From Nocardioides sp. URHA0032 (GTDB lineage Bacteria; Actinomycetota; Actinomycetes; Propionibacteriales; Nocardioidaceae): a stretch of DNA of 64,000 nt. The first letter of the stretch is position 1. Each line of letters opens with the position of its first letter. The stretch is from contig NZ_JIAV01000019.1 in assembly GCF_000620645.1 (NCBI RefSeq), positions 276,933-340,932 of the forward strand. Reading direction: 5' to 3'. The notes under the pieces are model-generated. The model was not told where the DNA came from, did not search any database, and saw nothing but the letters and a program-made list of their open reading frames with translations. Both the position numbers and the translations under genes were made by a program. Shown here piece by piece: positions 41,225 through 50,551 of the stretch.

Positions 41225-42567
41225 GACCGTCGGTACCTCTGGAGGAACATCGCCTCGGCCGTGGCCAGCCGCTCGATCTCGCCGGGGTCGACACTCTCGT
41301 TGGGGGCGTGGATCAGCGCCAACGGCTCCTCGACCCCCATCAGGACGATCTCGGCGCCGGGGTAGGTGTCGGCGAACACGTTGCACAGCGGGATCGAGCC
41401 GCCCTGGCCGAGCAGCACCGCGCCGACTCCGTATGCGTCGCGCATCGCCCCGAGCATCGCGTCGTACGCCGGGCCATCCGTCGCGGCCCGGAACGGGCTG
41501 CCGGTGGCCTCGGTCTCGACGGTCACGGTGACGCCCCACGGGGCGGCGGTGGTCAGGTGGTCCGTGAGTGCGGCGAGCGCCTCCTCCGGCCCGGTGCCGG
41601 GTGGGATCCGCAGGTTGAGACGGGCGCTGGCGCGGGGCACGATCGCCGCGGTCGAGCCGACGACGGGCGGGCAGTCGATGCCCAGGATCGTCAGCGCCGG
41701 GCGGGCCCAGAGCATGTCCGAGACCGAGCCGGAGCCGAGCAGCGACTCGCCCTCGGCGAGCAGCGCGTCGGACCGGAAGGACGCCGGGTCGTACGGCGCG
41801 CCCTCCCACGTCTGCGCGTGGTCGAGCCCGGTGACCGTGGTGTTGCCGCCGGCGTCGCGCAGCGACGCGAGCATCTGCACCAGCGCGGCGAGCCCGTCGG
41901 GAGTCGGCCCGCCGAACATGCCGGAGTGCAGCTCGGTCGGCAGCGCCTCGACGTGCACCACCACGTTGACCATGCCGCGCAGGCTGACGGTGACGGCCGG
42001 GGCACCCACGGCGGCGTTGCCCGTGTCGCAGACCAGGATCGTGTCGGCCCGCAGCAGGTCGGCGTGCCTCGGCACGAAGTCCTCCAGGCCGCCGGTGCCC
42101 TGCTCCTCGGAGCCCTCGACGACCAGCTTGAGGTGGACCGGCACGTCGTCGCCGAGCGCTCGCAGCGCGGTGAGGTGCATGAGGATGTTGCCCTTGCAGT
42201 CGGCGGCGCCGCGACCGAACCAGCGACCGTCGACCTCGGTGAGCTCGAACGGTGGGGTGCGCCAGGCGTCGTCGTCGAGCGGCGGCTGGACGTCGTAGTG
42301 GGCGTACAGCAGGACGGTCGGCGCGTCCGGGTCGGTGGCGGCGCGCGACCCGACGACGGCGTTGCTGCCGTCGGCCGTCTCGTGCAGGCCGATGTCGTCG
42401 AAGCCGAGTTCACGGAACGCCTCGACCACCCACTTCGCGGCGCGCGCACACTCTTCTGGTGGGAACTGCCGGGGATCGGCGACCGACGGGATCGCGACCA
42501 GGTCGGCGAGCTCCCCGCGGACCCGCGGCATCAGCTCCGAGACGCGGGCCCGCAGGTCGTCGGTCAT
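41221..42567 (-). CDS. M20-family dipeptidase
   Basis: A 448-residue zinc peptidase. The metal site is seen as YAHYDVQPPLD (His, catalytic Asp), GRGAADCKGNIL (bridging Asp), VEGSEEQGTGGLEDFV (catalytic Glu pair), LVCDTGN (Asp) and ALIHAPNESV (His). This is the carnosinase/DapE-like dipeptidase group of M20, with the lid domain (about 185-330) intact. It cuts small peptides in the cytoplasm; the substrate is not certain. It overlaps both neighbours by four bases and belongs to the permease operon. Confidence 0.92.
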   Translation of the reverse strand: MTDDLRARVSELMPRVRGELADLVAIPSVADPRQFPPEECARAAKWVVEAFRELGFDDIGLHETADGSNAVVGSRAATDPDAPTVLLYAHYDVQPPLDDDAWRTPPFELTEVDGRWFGRGAADCKGNILMHLTALRALGDDVPVHLKLVVEGSEEQGTGGLEDFVPRHADLLRADTILVCDTGNAAVGAPAVTVSLRGMVNVVVHVEALPTELHSGMFGGPTPDGLAALVQMLASLRDAGGNTTVTGLDHAQTWEGAPYDPASFRSDALLAEGESLLGSGSVSDMLWARPALTILGIDCPPVVGSTAAIVPRASARLNLRIPPGTGPEEALAALTDHLTTAAPWGVTVTVETEATGSPFRAATDGPAYDAMLGAMRDAYGVGAVLLGQGGSIPLCNVFADTYPGAEIVLMGVEEPLALIHAPNESVDPGEIERLATAEAMFLQRYRRS

Positions 42568-43004
42568 CCCCGGATCACGTCCCCGAAGTCGAGGTCCTGG
42601 ACGGTGTCCTTGAAGTCTGCGAGCTCGTCGGGGCAGTAGACCTGCAGCGCGATCAGCTGGCCCTGAACGACGCGGTTGTCCGCGATGATCGGCCGCTGGC
42701 CGGGTCCGGTGGCCCCGTTGACGAGCTGGCCGAACAGGATCGCCTTGCGCAGGGCGCTGCCGGGGTCCTCGCACAGTGCGCCGCCGTCGTCGCCGAGGAC
42801 GCGCACGATCTGGTCGTGCGACGGTGCGCCGAGCCCCGCGTCCTGCAGGGCCGCGGTCAGCTGGTCTGCCTTGTCCTGGGCCTGCTGGCTGGCGCGGGCC
42901 GAGCTGAACGTGAACAGACCGATGACCATCGCCACGACGAGGAGCCCGATCGCGACCCAGTAGATCCAGGTCCGCTTCGGGTCCTCGACCTCGTACCCGC
43001 TCAC
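42564..43004 (-). CDS. Small membrane-anchored protein coupled to the permease
   Basis: A 146-residue protein. One N-terminal membrane helix (WIYWVAIGLLVVAMVIGLFTF, about 13-33) is followed by an outer part of 110 residues with two Cys (GGALCEDP and QVYCPDELADF), which could pair. No family is recognised. It starts with GTG at 43004, overlapping the permease stop by four bases, and its stop overlaps the M20 gene by four bases, so its translation is tied to both. Confidence 0.7.
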   Translation of the reverse strand: MSGYEVEDPKRTWIYWVAIGLLVVAMVIGLFTFSSARASQQAQDKADQLTAALQDAGLGAPSHDQIVRVLGDDGGALCEDPGSALRKAILFGQLVNGATGPGQRPIIADNRVVQGQLIALQVYCPDELADFKDTVQDLDFGDVIRG

Positions 43005-44458
43005 GACGCCACCCCCTCGGCAGTCTCGGGCTGCTTCCAGCCGGGCTTGCGGAAGCGGTAGAAGAGGAACGGCACCAGCAGCCCGAGACCGAGCGCGCCG
43101 CCACCGACGATCAGGAAGTACGTCGCGTTGCTGCCGCCGCCGAACTGCGAGGGCGGCACGAAGCCGATCAGCAGCGCCGCCAGCGACGCGGCGAAGCCGA
43201 CGCCGCACAGCCCGATCAGCATCGGCGCTCGGAAGCCGCGTGGATGGTCCGGGTCCTTGCGGCGCAGCTGGACCGCCGCCACGAACATGAGCAGGTACAT
43301 GATCAGGTACACCTGCGTCGTGATCACCGAGAAGATCCAGTACGCGCTCGACACGTCCGGGATCAGCGCGTAGCCCAGCGCGATCACGGTGGTGACCGCG
43401 CCCTGCGCGACCAGGATGTTCTGCTGGACACCGTGCTTGTTCAGCCGCTGCAGCCATGGCGGGAGGTAGCCCTCCTCGCGGGAGATCAGCAGCAGACCCT
43501 TGCTGGGTCCGGCGAGCCAGGTGAGCATGCCGCCGAGCGAGGCGGCGACCAGCATGATGCCGAAGATCGGCGTCAGCCACTGGGTCCCGAACTCCGCGAA
43601 CACGGCGTCGAACGCCTGCATCACACCGGCGGTGAGCGAAAGGTCCTCGGCCGGCACGATCCAGCTGATCGCGAGCGCCGGGAGGATGAAGATGAGGAGC
43701 ACCATGCCCATGGCGAGGAACATCGCCTTCGGGAACTCCTTGTCCGGCTTCTTCAGCGAGCCGACGTGCACGGCGTTCATCTCCATGCCGGAGTACGACA
43801 GGAAGTTGTTGACGATCAGGACCAGGCTGGAGAGCCCCGCCCAGGCGGGCAGCAGGTGCGCGGAGTCCATCGGCGCCGCGGACTCGTTCCCTTGGCCGAG
43901 GAACACCACGCCCAGCAGCACGAGCACCACGCCCGGGATCAGGGTGCCGATGATGAGGCCACCGCTGGCGAGCCCGGCGACGCCCGCCGTACCGCGAGCC
44001 GAGACCCACACGCCGCTCCAGTAGACGATCACGATCACGCAGGCCGTCCACACCCCGCTCGACGCGAGCGAGGGGTTGATGACGTAGGCCAGGGTGCTGG
44101 CGACGAAGCCCAGCAGGCTCGGGTAGTAGAAGATGGTCATCGCGAACTGGCACCAGACGGCGAGGAAGCCCATCGGCTTGGAGATGCCGCGCGACACCCA
44201 GTTGTAGATGCCACCCTCGTACCCGGACGCGAGCTCGGCCGACACCAGTGAGGTCGGCAGCAGGAACACGATCGCCGGGACGATGTAGAGGAACACACAG
44301 GCCAGGCCGTAGACCGCCATCGTCGGCGCGGCCCGCAGGCTCGCCACCGAGCTGGTCGTCATCATGGCCAGGGCGACCCACGAGATCCAGTGGGTGGCGG
44401 GCGTCGCCCGCGTTCGCGCGACCACCGGCTCGTCGGCCGGCACGTCCATCGCAGTCAT
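43001..44458 (-). CDS. Amino acid permease, APC family (GadC-like)
   Basis: A 485-residue transporter with 12 helices. The glutamate:GABA antiporter-like features are visible: LLPTSLVSAELASGYEGGIYNWVSRGI, LIVNNFLSYSGMEMNAVHV and WLAGPSKGLLLISREEGYLPPWLQ. It is likely to move amino acids such as glutamate or GABA. No glutamate decarboxylase gene is near. It is the first gene of the permease operon, with an inter-operon gap of 78 bases to the M24 gene. The start ATG 44458 follows TCAGGAGGCATCG. Confidence 0.88.
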   Translation of the reverse strand: MTAMDVPADEPVVARTRATPATHWISWVALAMMTTSSVASLRAAPTMAVYGLACVFLYIVPAIVFLLPTSLVSAELASGYEGGIYNWVSRGISKPMGFLAVWCQFAMTIFYYPSLLGFVASTLAYVINPSLASSGVWTACVIVIVYWSGVWVSARGTAGVAGLASGGLIIGTLIPGVVLVLLGVVFLGQGNESAAPMDSAHLLPAWAGLSSLVLIVNNFLSYSGMEMNAVHVGSLKKPDKEFPKAMFLAMGMVLLIFILPALAISWIVPAEDLSLTAGVMQAFDAVFAEFGTQWLTPIFGIMLVAASLGGMLTWLAGPSKGLLLISREEGYLPPWLQRLNKHGVQQNILVAQGAVTTVIALGYALIPDVSSAYWIFSVITTQVYLIMYLLMFVAAVQLRRKDPDHPRGFRAPMLIGLCGVGFAASLAALLIGFVPPSQFGGGSNATYFLIVGGGALGLGLLVPFLFYRFRKPGWKQPETAEGVAS

Positions 44459-44536
44459 CGATGCCTCCTGAGACGGGTCTGGTCGTGCTCACTCTGACGC
44501 CCGTGAACCGCGGTGGGGGTCACCTGCAACGGGTGA

Positions 44537-45655
44537 TCACGCGACGACCTGCAGCGCGCGGTCGGTGTTGTTGAAGCGTCGCCCGCCGCCGGCGGTGACG
44601 GTGACGATGTCCTCGATCCGCACGCCGAAGCGGCCGGTGAGGTAGACCCCGGGCTCGACCGAGAAGCACATGCCGGGCACCAGCGGCAGCTCCTCGCCCT
44701 CGATCATGTACGGCGGCTCGTGCGTCGTCGTCCCGATCCCGTGCCCGGTCCGGTGGATGAACTGCTCGCCGTACCCCGCGTCGGTGATGACCCTGCGGGC
44801 GGCGCGGTCGACCTCCTGGCACGCGATCCCGGGGCGGACGGCGTCGACGCCGGCCTGTTGCGCCAGGCGGACGACCTCGTGCACCTCACGGATCTCGGCG
44901 GTCGGCTCGCCGACGCAGACGGTGCGGCTGGTGTCGGAGCCGTAGCCGTCGCGCAGCCCGCCGAAGTCGAGCACCACGCAGTCGCCGACCTCGATGACCC
45001 GGTCCCCCGCCTCGTGGTGGGGGTTCGCGCCGTTCGGGCCGGAGCCGACGACGGTGAAGTCGACCCGCTCGTGGCCGAAGCTCCGCAGCAGCTCGGCGAG
45101 GTCACGTGCCACGTCGGTCTCCTTGCGCCCGGAGAACCGGACGCCCAGGATCTCGCCGTACGCCGCGTCCGCGGCCGCGCCGGCCGCCTCCAGACGAGCC
45201 AGCTCGTTGCCGTCCTTGACCGCGCGCAGCATCGGCAGCCGGTGGGTGAGCGAGTGGTACGCCGTGCCCGGCAGCGCGGCCTGCAGTCCGAGCAGGTGCA
45301 GCGCCCAGGCGTTGTCGGAGATGCCGTAGGTGCCGTCCGGGCGGAGCATGGCGCCGGCCGCGGCGAAGGGGTCGGCGCCGTCGGTCCAGTCGGCGAGCGT
45401 GGTCGCGCCGGCCCCGACGGCCGCCTCGGCGTCCGGCCGCTCGAGGGTCGGCACGAGCAGCGTCGGCTCCCGGTCTGTGGTCAGGAACAGCATCGTGAGG
45501 CGCTCGGTGATCGCGGTCGGCTGGTAGCCGGTGACCCAGTACAGGTCGGGGCCGGGCGTGATCAGCACGCCGTCCAGCCCGGCCGCGCGGCCCTCCTCGA
45601 CGACGCGGGCCATCCGCGCCGCGTAGTCGTGGCGGGTGAAGGGCACGGCACTCAC
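44537..45655 (-). CDS. M24-family Xaa-Pro peptidase
   Basis: A 372-residue peptidase, PepQ-like. Metal ligands are seen in CVVLDFGGLRDGYGSDTSRTVCVG (Asp pair), HRTGHGIGTTTHEPP (His), FSVEPGVYL (Glu) and GVRIEDIVTV (Glu). The creatinase-like N-terminal domain includes LITPGPDLYWVTGYQPTA. It cleaves next to proline or trims dipeptides. GTG at 45655 overlaps the stop of the MFS exporter by four bases, so the two are co-translated. Confidence 0.92.
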   Translation of the reverse strand: MSAVPFTRHDYAARMARVVEEGRAAGLDGVLITPGPDLYWVTGYQPTAITERLTMLFLTTDREPTLLVPTLERPDAEAAVGAGATTLADWTDGADPFAAAGAMLRPDGTYGISDNAWALHLLGLQAALPGTAYHSLTHRLPMLRAVKDGNELARLEAAGAAADAAYGEILGVRFSGRKETDVARDLAELLRSFGHERVDFTVVGSGPNGANPHHEAGDRVIEVGDCVVLDFGGLRDGYGSDTSRTVCVGEPTAEIREVHEVVRLAQQAGVDAVRPGIACQEVDRAARRVITDAGYGEQFIHRTGHGIGTTTHEPPYMIEGEELPLVPGMCFSVEPGVYLTGRFGVRIEDIVTVTAGGGRRFNNTDRALQVVA

Positions 45656-47127
45656 GAGGCACTCCCTGCGGCCGAGGTCGGGATGGTGTGGAGGTGGGCC
45701 GCTGCCGAGGCCGCCGCGTCCTGGATGGTGCCCTGCGCCGCCCGGTGCCGCCGGATGGCGACGAGCGCGAGCAGGATGCCGAGGGCGCTGATCACGGCCA
45801 TCAGCCAGGACGCGGCGGCGAGGCCGGAGGCGAGGGCGTCGGAGGCGCTGGCGCCGTCGTCGAGGTGGTTGGCCTGGACGCCGCCGTAGATGCTGGCCGC
45901 GAGCGCTGTCGCGACCGCCGCCCCGACGTACCGCGCCATGTTGGAGACGCCGGAGGCCTCACCCACCTGCTCCTGCCGGACGCACGAGGTCGCGGCGGAC
46001 GACGACGGGCCGTTGGAGAGGCCCATCCCGACCGCGATCGCGAGGATCGGCAGCAGGAACGCGGCGTACTGCCACCCGGCGTCGACGAGGCCGATGCCCA
46101 CGAACCCGGCGGCCATCAGGATGAAGCCGACGCCGATCACCTGGCGGCCGCCGAGCCCGTTCGACAGCCTCGGGACGAACGGCGCGACCACGACGAGCCC
46201 GACGGTGGCGGGCAGCGTCGCGAGGCCCGCCTCGAGCGGGCTGAAGCCGAGCGCCGCCGGGTTCTGGAAGTAGAGGCTGAGCAGGTACATCAGGCCGTTG
46301 ATGGTGCCGGCGCCGATCAGGATCGCCAGGGTGGAGCCGACGAGGATCCGGTTGCGCAGCAGCGCCAGGTCCAGGAGGGGTACGGCGACCCTCTTCTCGG
46401 TCAACACGAAGAGGAACCCGGCCACGACCGAACCCGCGAAGCAGCCCAGCGTGGCCGCAGACAGCCAGCCCCAGTCGCCGCTCTTGGTGAACCCGTAGAT
46501 CAGCGGCGCCAGGGTGAGCGCGATCAGGACGGTGCCGAGGTAGTCGATCGCGCCCGTGCGGTTCTCGTCGCGCGACTCCTGGACGGTCGCGTAGGTGAGC
46601 AGCATGCAGACCACGGCGACGCCCGCGTCGATCCAGAACAGGCCCTGCCAGCCGGTGAGGTCGACGAGGAGACCGCCGAGCAGCGGCCCGGCGGCGGCGC
46701 CGACCGCGGCCGCGGCCCCCCAGAGCGACACGAACTTCAGCTGCTGGTCGCCCGAGGTCGCCACCGTGAGCAGGCTCAGGCCGCAGGCCAGGATGGTCGC
46801 ACCCGCGGCGCCCTGGATGAGGCGTCCGGCGATGACCATGCCACCGCTCTGCGCCACGGCGATGAGCACGCACGAGACCACGAACAGGAGCAGGCCGATC
46901 TGGAAGATGCGCTTGCGGCCGAACACGTCGCCGAGCGAGCCCGAGGTGATGATCACGGCCGCGCCGACCAGCGAGTAGCCGGTCACCGCCCACTGCAGCG
47001 TGTCGACCGACATGCCGGTGTCCTCGCTGATCGCCGGGAGCAGGATGCTCACCGCCGAGGTGTTGGCGTTGACGACGAGCGTCGAGAGGCAGGTGGCCGC
47101 GAGCACACCGCTGGTTCGTCCGGGCAC
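45652..47127 (-). CDS. MFS exporter, DHA2 family (14 helices)
   Basis: A 491-residue transporter. The usual motifs are present: SGSLGDVFGRKRIFQIG (motif A), WGAAAAVGAAAGPLLGGLLVD (motif C) and the two extra central helices of DHA2. GTG at 47127 (VPGRTSGVLAAT) is chosen because a -10 box TAGCGT lies seven bases upstream; GTG 47133 is the alternative. The substrate is unknown. The M24 peptidase gene follows with a four-base overlap. Confidence 0.88.
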   Translation of the reverse strand: MPGRTSGVLAATCLSTLVVNANTSAVSILLPAISEDTGMSVDTLQWAVTGYSLVGAAVIITSGSLGDVFGRKRIFQIGLLLFVVSCVLIAVAQSGGMVIAGRLIQGAAGATILACGLSLLTVATSGDQQLKFVSLWGAAAAVGAAAGPLLGGLLVDLTGWQGLFWIDAGVAVVCMLLTYATVQESRDENRTGAIDYLGTVLIALTLAPLIYGFTKSGDWGWLSAATLGCFAGSVVAGFLFVLTEKRVAVPLLDLALLRNRILVGSTLAILIGAGTINGLMYLLSLYFQNPAALGFSPLEAGLATLPATVGLVVVAPFVPRLSNGLGGRQVIGVGFILMAAGFVGIGLVDAGWQYAAFLLPILAIAVGMGLSNGPSSSAATSCVRQEQVGEASGVSNMARYVGAAVATALAASIYGGVQANHLDDGASASDALASGLAAASWLMAVISALGILLALVAIRRHRAAQGTIQDAAASAAAHLHTIPTSAAGSAS

Positions 47128-47134
47128 GGCCACG

Positions 47135-47140
47135 ACGCTA
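47135..47140 (-). promoter_or_regulatory. Candidate -10 box of the MFS-M24 operon
   Basis: TAGCGT on the minus strand, seven bases before the GTG at 47127. No ribosome site is visible. Confidence 0.4.
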
Positions 47141-47345
47141 GGTCGGCCCCACGGGCGGACATTCACCCGATCCGGGCGAGTCGGAGCGGTGCGCTCCGCC
47201 GCCACGCTGTCCGGGTGGCGGGCGGTGCCGGACCTGCTGACGATGGCCACGATCGAGCTCTCGGCGGGCTCCATCATCCCGGCGTCCTGGTCGGCACCGG
47301 CCTCTCCGCACGCGTCGGCCGGGTCACCGGCGGGTGGCGCGGGCT

Positions 47346-48350
47346 CTAGGAGGCAGCGACCGGCGGGAGCGTGACGACCTGCGAGGCGTAGCTGAGGCCG
47401 GCGCCGAACGCGATCAGCAGGGCGGTGTCCCCGACGCTCGCCTCGCCGCCGCGCAGCATCGCCTCGATGGCCAGCGGCACCGATGCGGCGGACGTGTTGC
47501 CCGAGTCCTGGACGTCGCGCGCGACCGCGATCTCGGGCGGGAGCTTGAGGTTGCGGGCCAGGGTCTCGGTGATCCGCAGGTTCGCCTGGTGCGGGATGAA
47601 CGCGTCGAGGTCCGACATCGCGAGCCCGGCCTCGTCGACGGCCACGCGGGCGACGTCCGCCATCGCGAACGGCGCCCATCGGAAGACCGCCGTGCCCTCC
47701 ATCTGCACGACGAGCGGGTGCTCCGCGTCGAGCTCGTCGCAGGGCAGCGACTGCGTGATCACGTGGGACTGCGAGCCGTCCGAGCCCCAGGCCACCGGTC
47801 CGATGCCGGGCTCGTCGGCAGGGCCCACCACGACGGCGCCCGCACCGTCGGCGAAGATGAACGCGGTGCCGCGGTCGGTGGGGTCCATGAAGGTGCTGAG
47901 CCGCTCGACCCCGACGACCAGCACGTAGCGGGAGTTGCCGCCGCGGACCAGGTCGGAGCCGACGGACAGGGCATGGCAGAAGCCCGCACAACCCGCTGAG
48001 ACGTCGAAGGCCGCGGCCCGCGAGCCGAGCCGGTTCGCCAGCACCGGCGCCGCGGCCGGGGTGTGCTGGACGTGGGTCGACGTCGCGACGATCACCGTGC
48101 CGAGGTCGCCGGCGGCGACACCGGCCGCGGCCAGCGCCCGCTCGGCCGCGATAGCCGCCATGTCGAGGAGCGACTCGTCCGCCGCGGCGTACCTCCGGGT
48201 CCGGATGCCGGACCGCGTCCGGATCCACTCGTCGCTGGAGTCGAGCACCTCGCAGATCTCATCGTTGGTGACGAGGCGCTCGGGTCGGTAGACCCCGAGC
48301 CCGAGCATGGCGGTCGCCGCCGCTCCGGTCCGCTGGCTGATCGTCGCCAT
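47346..48350 (-). CDS. fabH: Beta-ketoacyl-ACP synthase III (FabH type)
   Basis: A 334-residue condensing enzyme. The catalytic triad is C121 in DVSAGCAGFCHALSV, H254 in FIPHQANLRI and N285 in DSGNTSAAS. These give the first Claisen condensation of acetyl- or branched acyl-CoA with malonyl-ACP. It may be a starter for a special lipid as no other fatty-acid genes are near. ATG 48350 follows AGGAG eight bases upstream. The region 47134-47345 downstream, toward the MFS promoter, has no gene. Confidence 0.93.
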   Translation of the reverse strand: MATISQRTGAAATAMLGLGVYRPERLVTNDEICEVLDSSDEWIRTRSGIRTRRYAAADESLLDMAAIAAERALAAAGVAAGDLGTVIVATSTHVQHTPAAAPVLANRLGSRAAAFDVSAGCAGFCHALSVGSDLVRGGNSRYVLVVGVERLSTFMDPTDRGTAFIFADGAGAVVVGPADEPGIGPVAWGSDGSQSHVITQSLPCDELDAEHPLVVQMEGTAVFRWAPFAMADVARVAVDEAGLAMSDLDAFIPHQANLRITETLARNLKLPPEIAVARDVQDSGNTSAASVPLAIEAMLRGGEASVGDTALLIAFGAGLSYASQVVTLPPVAAS

Positions 48351-48572
48351 CACTGCTCCTGACTCCCGACGGTGTGGTCGAGCGAAGGCTAGACCCACCT
48401 GCCGTGAGCCGAGCCCTCGGCTGGGCACACTGTCCCCGGTCGAGGTCGGTCCTACTCGCCCTCGCGTCCGCGGCGGGTAGGAGATGGAGCTCCGATCGGG
48501 CCACTCGTGCGCTGGCCTCCGGAACGACCCACCCGCCGAGCGGCGCAGCACCCAGGTCCAGGACACGGTCAC
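48351..48572. other. 222-base intergenic region with a short hairpin
   Basis: No gene was seen. It contains the upstream region of fabH and, at 48407-48422, an inverted repeat AGCCGAG-CC-CTCGGCT, which lies in the place of a terminator for the lipoprotein gene. Confidence 0.4.
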
Positions 48573-49127
48573 CTAGTGCATCGCCGTGGTGGTCTGCAGC
48601 GGGTCGACCTGCGCGGCGAGGCATGGGGAGTTCGGGGACAGCCCCGCGGCGATCAGGTCGGCGTGGAGCGCAGCGTTGCTGTCGGCGCGATCCTGCTCTG
48701 CCGCGGCGAACGCGTCGGCGTCCCGGGCTCGAGCCTGGCGCACCTCCTCCTGCACGAGTCGTTGCCCGTCACCGAGATCAGCGACTGCCGTCGTCCAAGC
48801 GGTACCGCCGGTCGATGGGTCACCGAGACCTTCCAGCTTCGACACGAGCGTGTGGTAGGCCGGGTTGCGGTCGAGGAAGGCAGCGACCTTCGGCAACTGG
48901 TCCGGGTCCGGCGCGAACCTGCTGAATCCTGGTAGCCGGAGCAAGTGTTCGGCGTTGTAGTCCGCGTACGACGTGCAGACGGCCTCGGCGCGGTCGACGA
49001 ATGCAGGGTCGACGGTCATGGATTGGTCCGAGGTGTCCACCGCCGCCGACCCGCCGTCGCTGTCGCTGCTTCCGCAGCCGGAGACGCCGAGCAGCACCAC
49101 GAACATGGCGGCACAGGTCCTGCTCAC
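48573..49127 (-). CDS. Small lipoprotein of unknown function
   Basis: A 184-residue lipoprotein. The start GTG 49127 follows GAGGGAAGG; the sequence VSRTCAAMFVVLLGVSGCGSSDSDGG carries a lipobox (VSGC). The mature part is mainly helical and acidic (FVDRAEAVCTSYADYNAEHLLRLPGF, VQEEVRQARARDADAFAAAEQDRADSNAALHADL). No family is recognised. An upstream extension in the same frame (to 49232) lacks a signal sequence and is unlikely. It is downstream of the ScyD-like gene on the same strand. Confidence 0.7.
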   Translation of the reverse strand: MSRTCAAMFVVLLGVSGCGSSDSDGGSAAVDTSDQSMTVDPAFVDRAEAVCTSYADYNAEHLLRLPGFSRFAPDPDQLPKVAAFLDRNPAYHTLVSKLEGLGDPSTGGTAWTTAVADLGDGQRLVQEEVRQARARDADAFAAAEQDRADSNAALHADLIAAGLSPNSPCLAAQVDPLQTTTAMH

Positions 49128-49237
49128 CCTTCCCTCGACCCGGGGCGCCGGCCGGTGACGGCGGAGAGGGTTCGTGCCCGGGCTCGCAGGCGGGGTCGTG
49201 GCCAGCTCTTCGTGGTCGTCCGGGGAAGCCATGGCCG

Positions 49238-50341
49238 TCAGCCCTGGTGCCGATCGCTGCGCAGACAGATCGACCAGATGTCGCCGTCCAGGTCGACCAC
49301 GTACGCCCGCCGACCGACGATCTCCATCGAGGTCGGCCGGTCCAGGCCGGATGCCACGCTGGTCAAGGTGCCGTCGCGACGGACCCGCATCAGCGCCCCG
49401 GTGTCGGGGTCCGCGGGCGAGCCCTCGGGATTGCCGGGGGTGAACTCGCCCTGCGAGAGGACGTACAACCCACGGGCGCCGCTCTCGACGTCCACGGCGA
49501 GCCGGGCGCCGGCCGCGACCTCGCGGACGGTCGTGCCGCCGGGGCGGAAGGCGACGACCTTCCCGTTCTCGGGCAGGTGAGGCACCGGGCCGGCCTCAGC
49601 CATCAGCACCGTGTGGCCACGGCGCTCGAGACCGGTGGGGACGATGTCGTCGAAGGCGATCACCTCGGAGACATTGGCACCCTCGGCGCCGTCGAGGTCG
49701 ACGCGCAGCACCCTGTTGTGGTGCCCGTCGGTGACCAGCAGGTCGCCGCGCCAAGGCAGCAGCGCGAACTGGACCCCGCTCGGCACGAAGAACGCCGGCG
49801 CGGGCGGGTTCGCGATCGCCCAGCTGCCGATGTCGGCCACCGGTGTCACCGTCGTCGGACCGTCCACCCGGTAGATCCCCACGACACTGTCACCGCCGAC
49901 ATCCGATCCGACGAGCGAGACCAGCACGTAGGCAACGCCGTGGACGAAGGCGATGTCCATGGCTCCGCCCGGGCCCTCGAGCACCCGCGTCGGCAGCCCC
50001 GATGCCCACGTGGAGACCGCTCCGGAACACCGGTCGATCCGAGCCACCTCGCCGGCGATGCCCTCGACGGCGTACAGCGCCCCGTCTGGACCGATGGTGC
50101 TGCCGAGCGCGCCTTCCAGCCCCGAAGCGAGCAACCGCGGCGCCGACCCGGCAGCGCGAAGACGGTCGTGACTGCACGACGACGTGCCGGAGGCCTGCCG
50201 CGTCGGCGCCGCCGCACCGGACGTCGAGCTGACCGACGGTGCGGTGGCCGGGGCCGCGAGGACGGCGGCGGGCGCAGACGCCAGCAGCAGCGGGACCGCT
50301 GCGGCCAGGCTGAGCATCACGCGCTTGGAGATGTACGACAT
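49238..50341 (-). CDS. Secreted ScyD/ScyE-family beta-propeller protein
   Basis: A 367-residue exported protein with a signal peptide (SKRVMLSLAAAVPLLLASAPAAVLA). The body is a beta-propeller with repeats such as GSTIGPDGALYAVEGIAGEVARIDRCSG, WRGDLLVTDGHHNRVLRVDLDG and GARGLYVLSQGEFTPGNPEG, as in ScyD/ScyE-family proteins. The family is linked by name to scytonemin genes but is widespread; a real function here is not known. It ends six bases from another frame and is divergent from the BTAD-propeller-SBP gene, with 210 bases between starts. Confidence 0.8.
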   Translation of the reverse strand: MSYISKRVMLSLAAAVPLLLASAPAAVLAAPATAPSVSSTSGAAAPTRQASGTSSCSHDRLRAAGSAPRLLASGLEGALGSTIGPDGALYAVEGIAGEVARIDRCSGAVSTWASGLPTRVLEGPGGAMDIAFVHGVAYVLVSLVGSDVGGDSVVGIYRVDGPTTVTPVADIGSWAIANPPAPAFFVPSGVQFALLPWRGDLLVTDGHHNRVLRVDLDGAEGANVSEVIAFDDIVPTGLERRGHTVLMAEAGPVPHLPENGKVVAFRPGGTTVREVAAGARLAVDVESGARGLYVLSQGEFTPGNPEGSPADPDTGALMRVRRDGTLTSVASGLDRPTSMEIVGRRAYVVDLDGDIWSICLRSDRHQG

Positions 50342-50437
50342 GGCAGCCTCCAGGGGCTGGGCGAGGTGCCTCACTCGGGAGAGCGGGGTCCGTGGCGCGC
50401 AAGGCGTCCCGGCTCCAGGCATTGGAGCCCGGACGGC

Positions 50438-50466
50438 TTGGAAAGACCTTGCATCCGGGTTGCACG
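50438..50466 (+). promoter_or_regulatory. SARP-type direct repeats upstream of the fusion regulator
   Basis: TTGGAAA at 50438, TTGCATC at 50449 and TTGCACG at 50460 are spaced exactly 11 bases. SARP/AfsR regulators bind such heptamer repeats on one face of the helix. The site is in the divergent region between the ScyD-like gene and the BTAD-propeller-SBP gene. Confidence 0.5.
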
Positions 50467-50551
50467 AGCCACGACAACCCGCCCGAGAAGCCTCGTGGAG
50501 CGATCCGGAGCGGGTCTACGCTGTGGTGACACCACCAGGATCGACGTGCGC

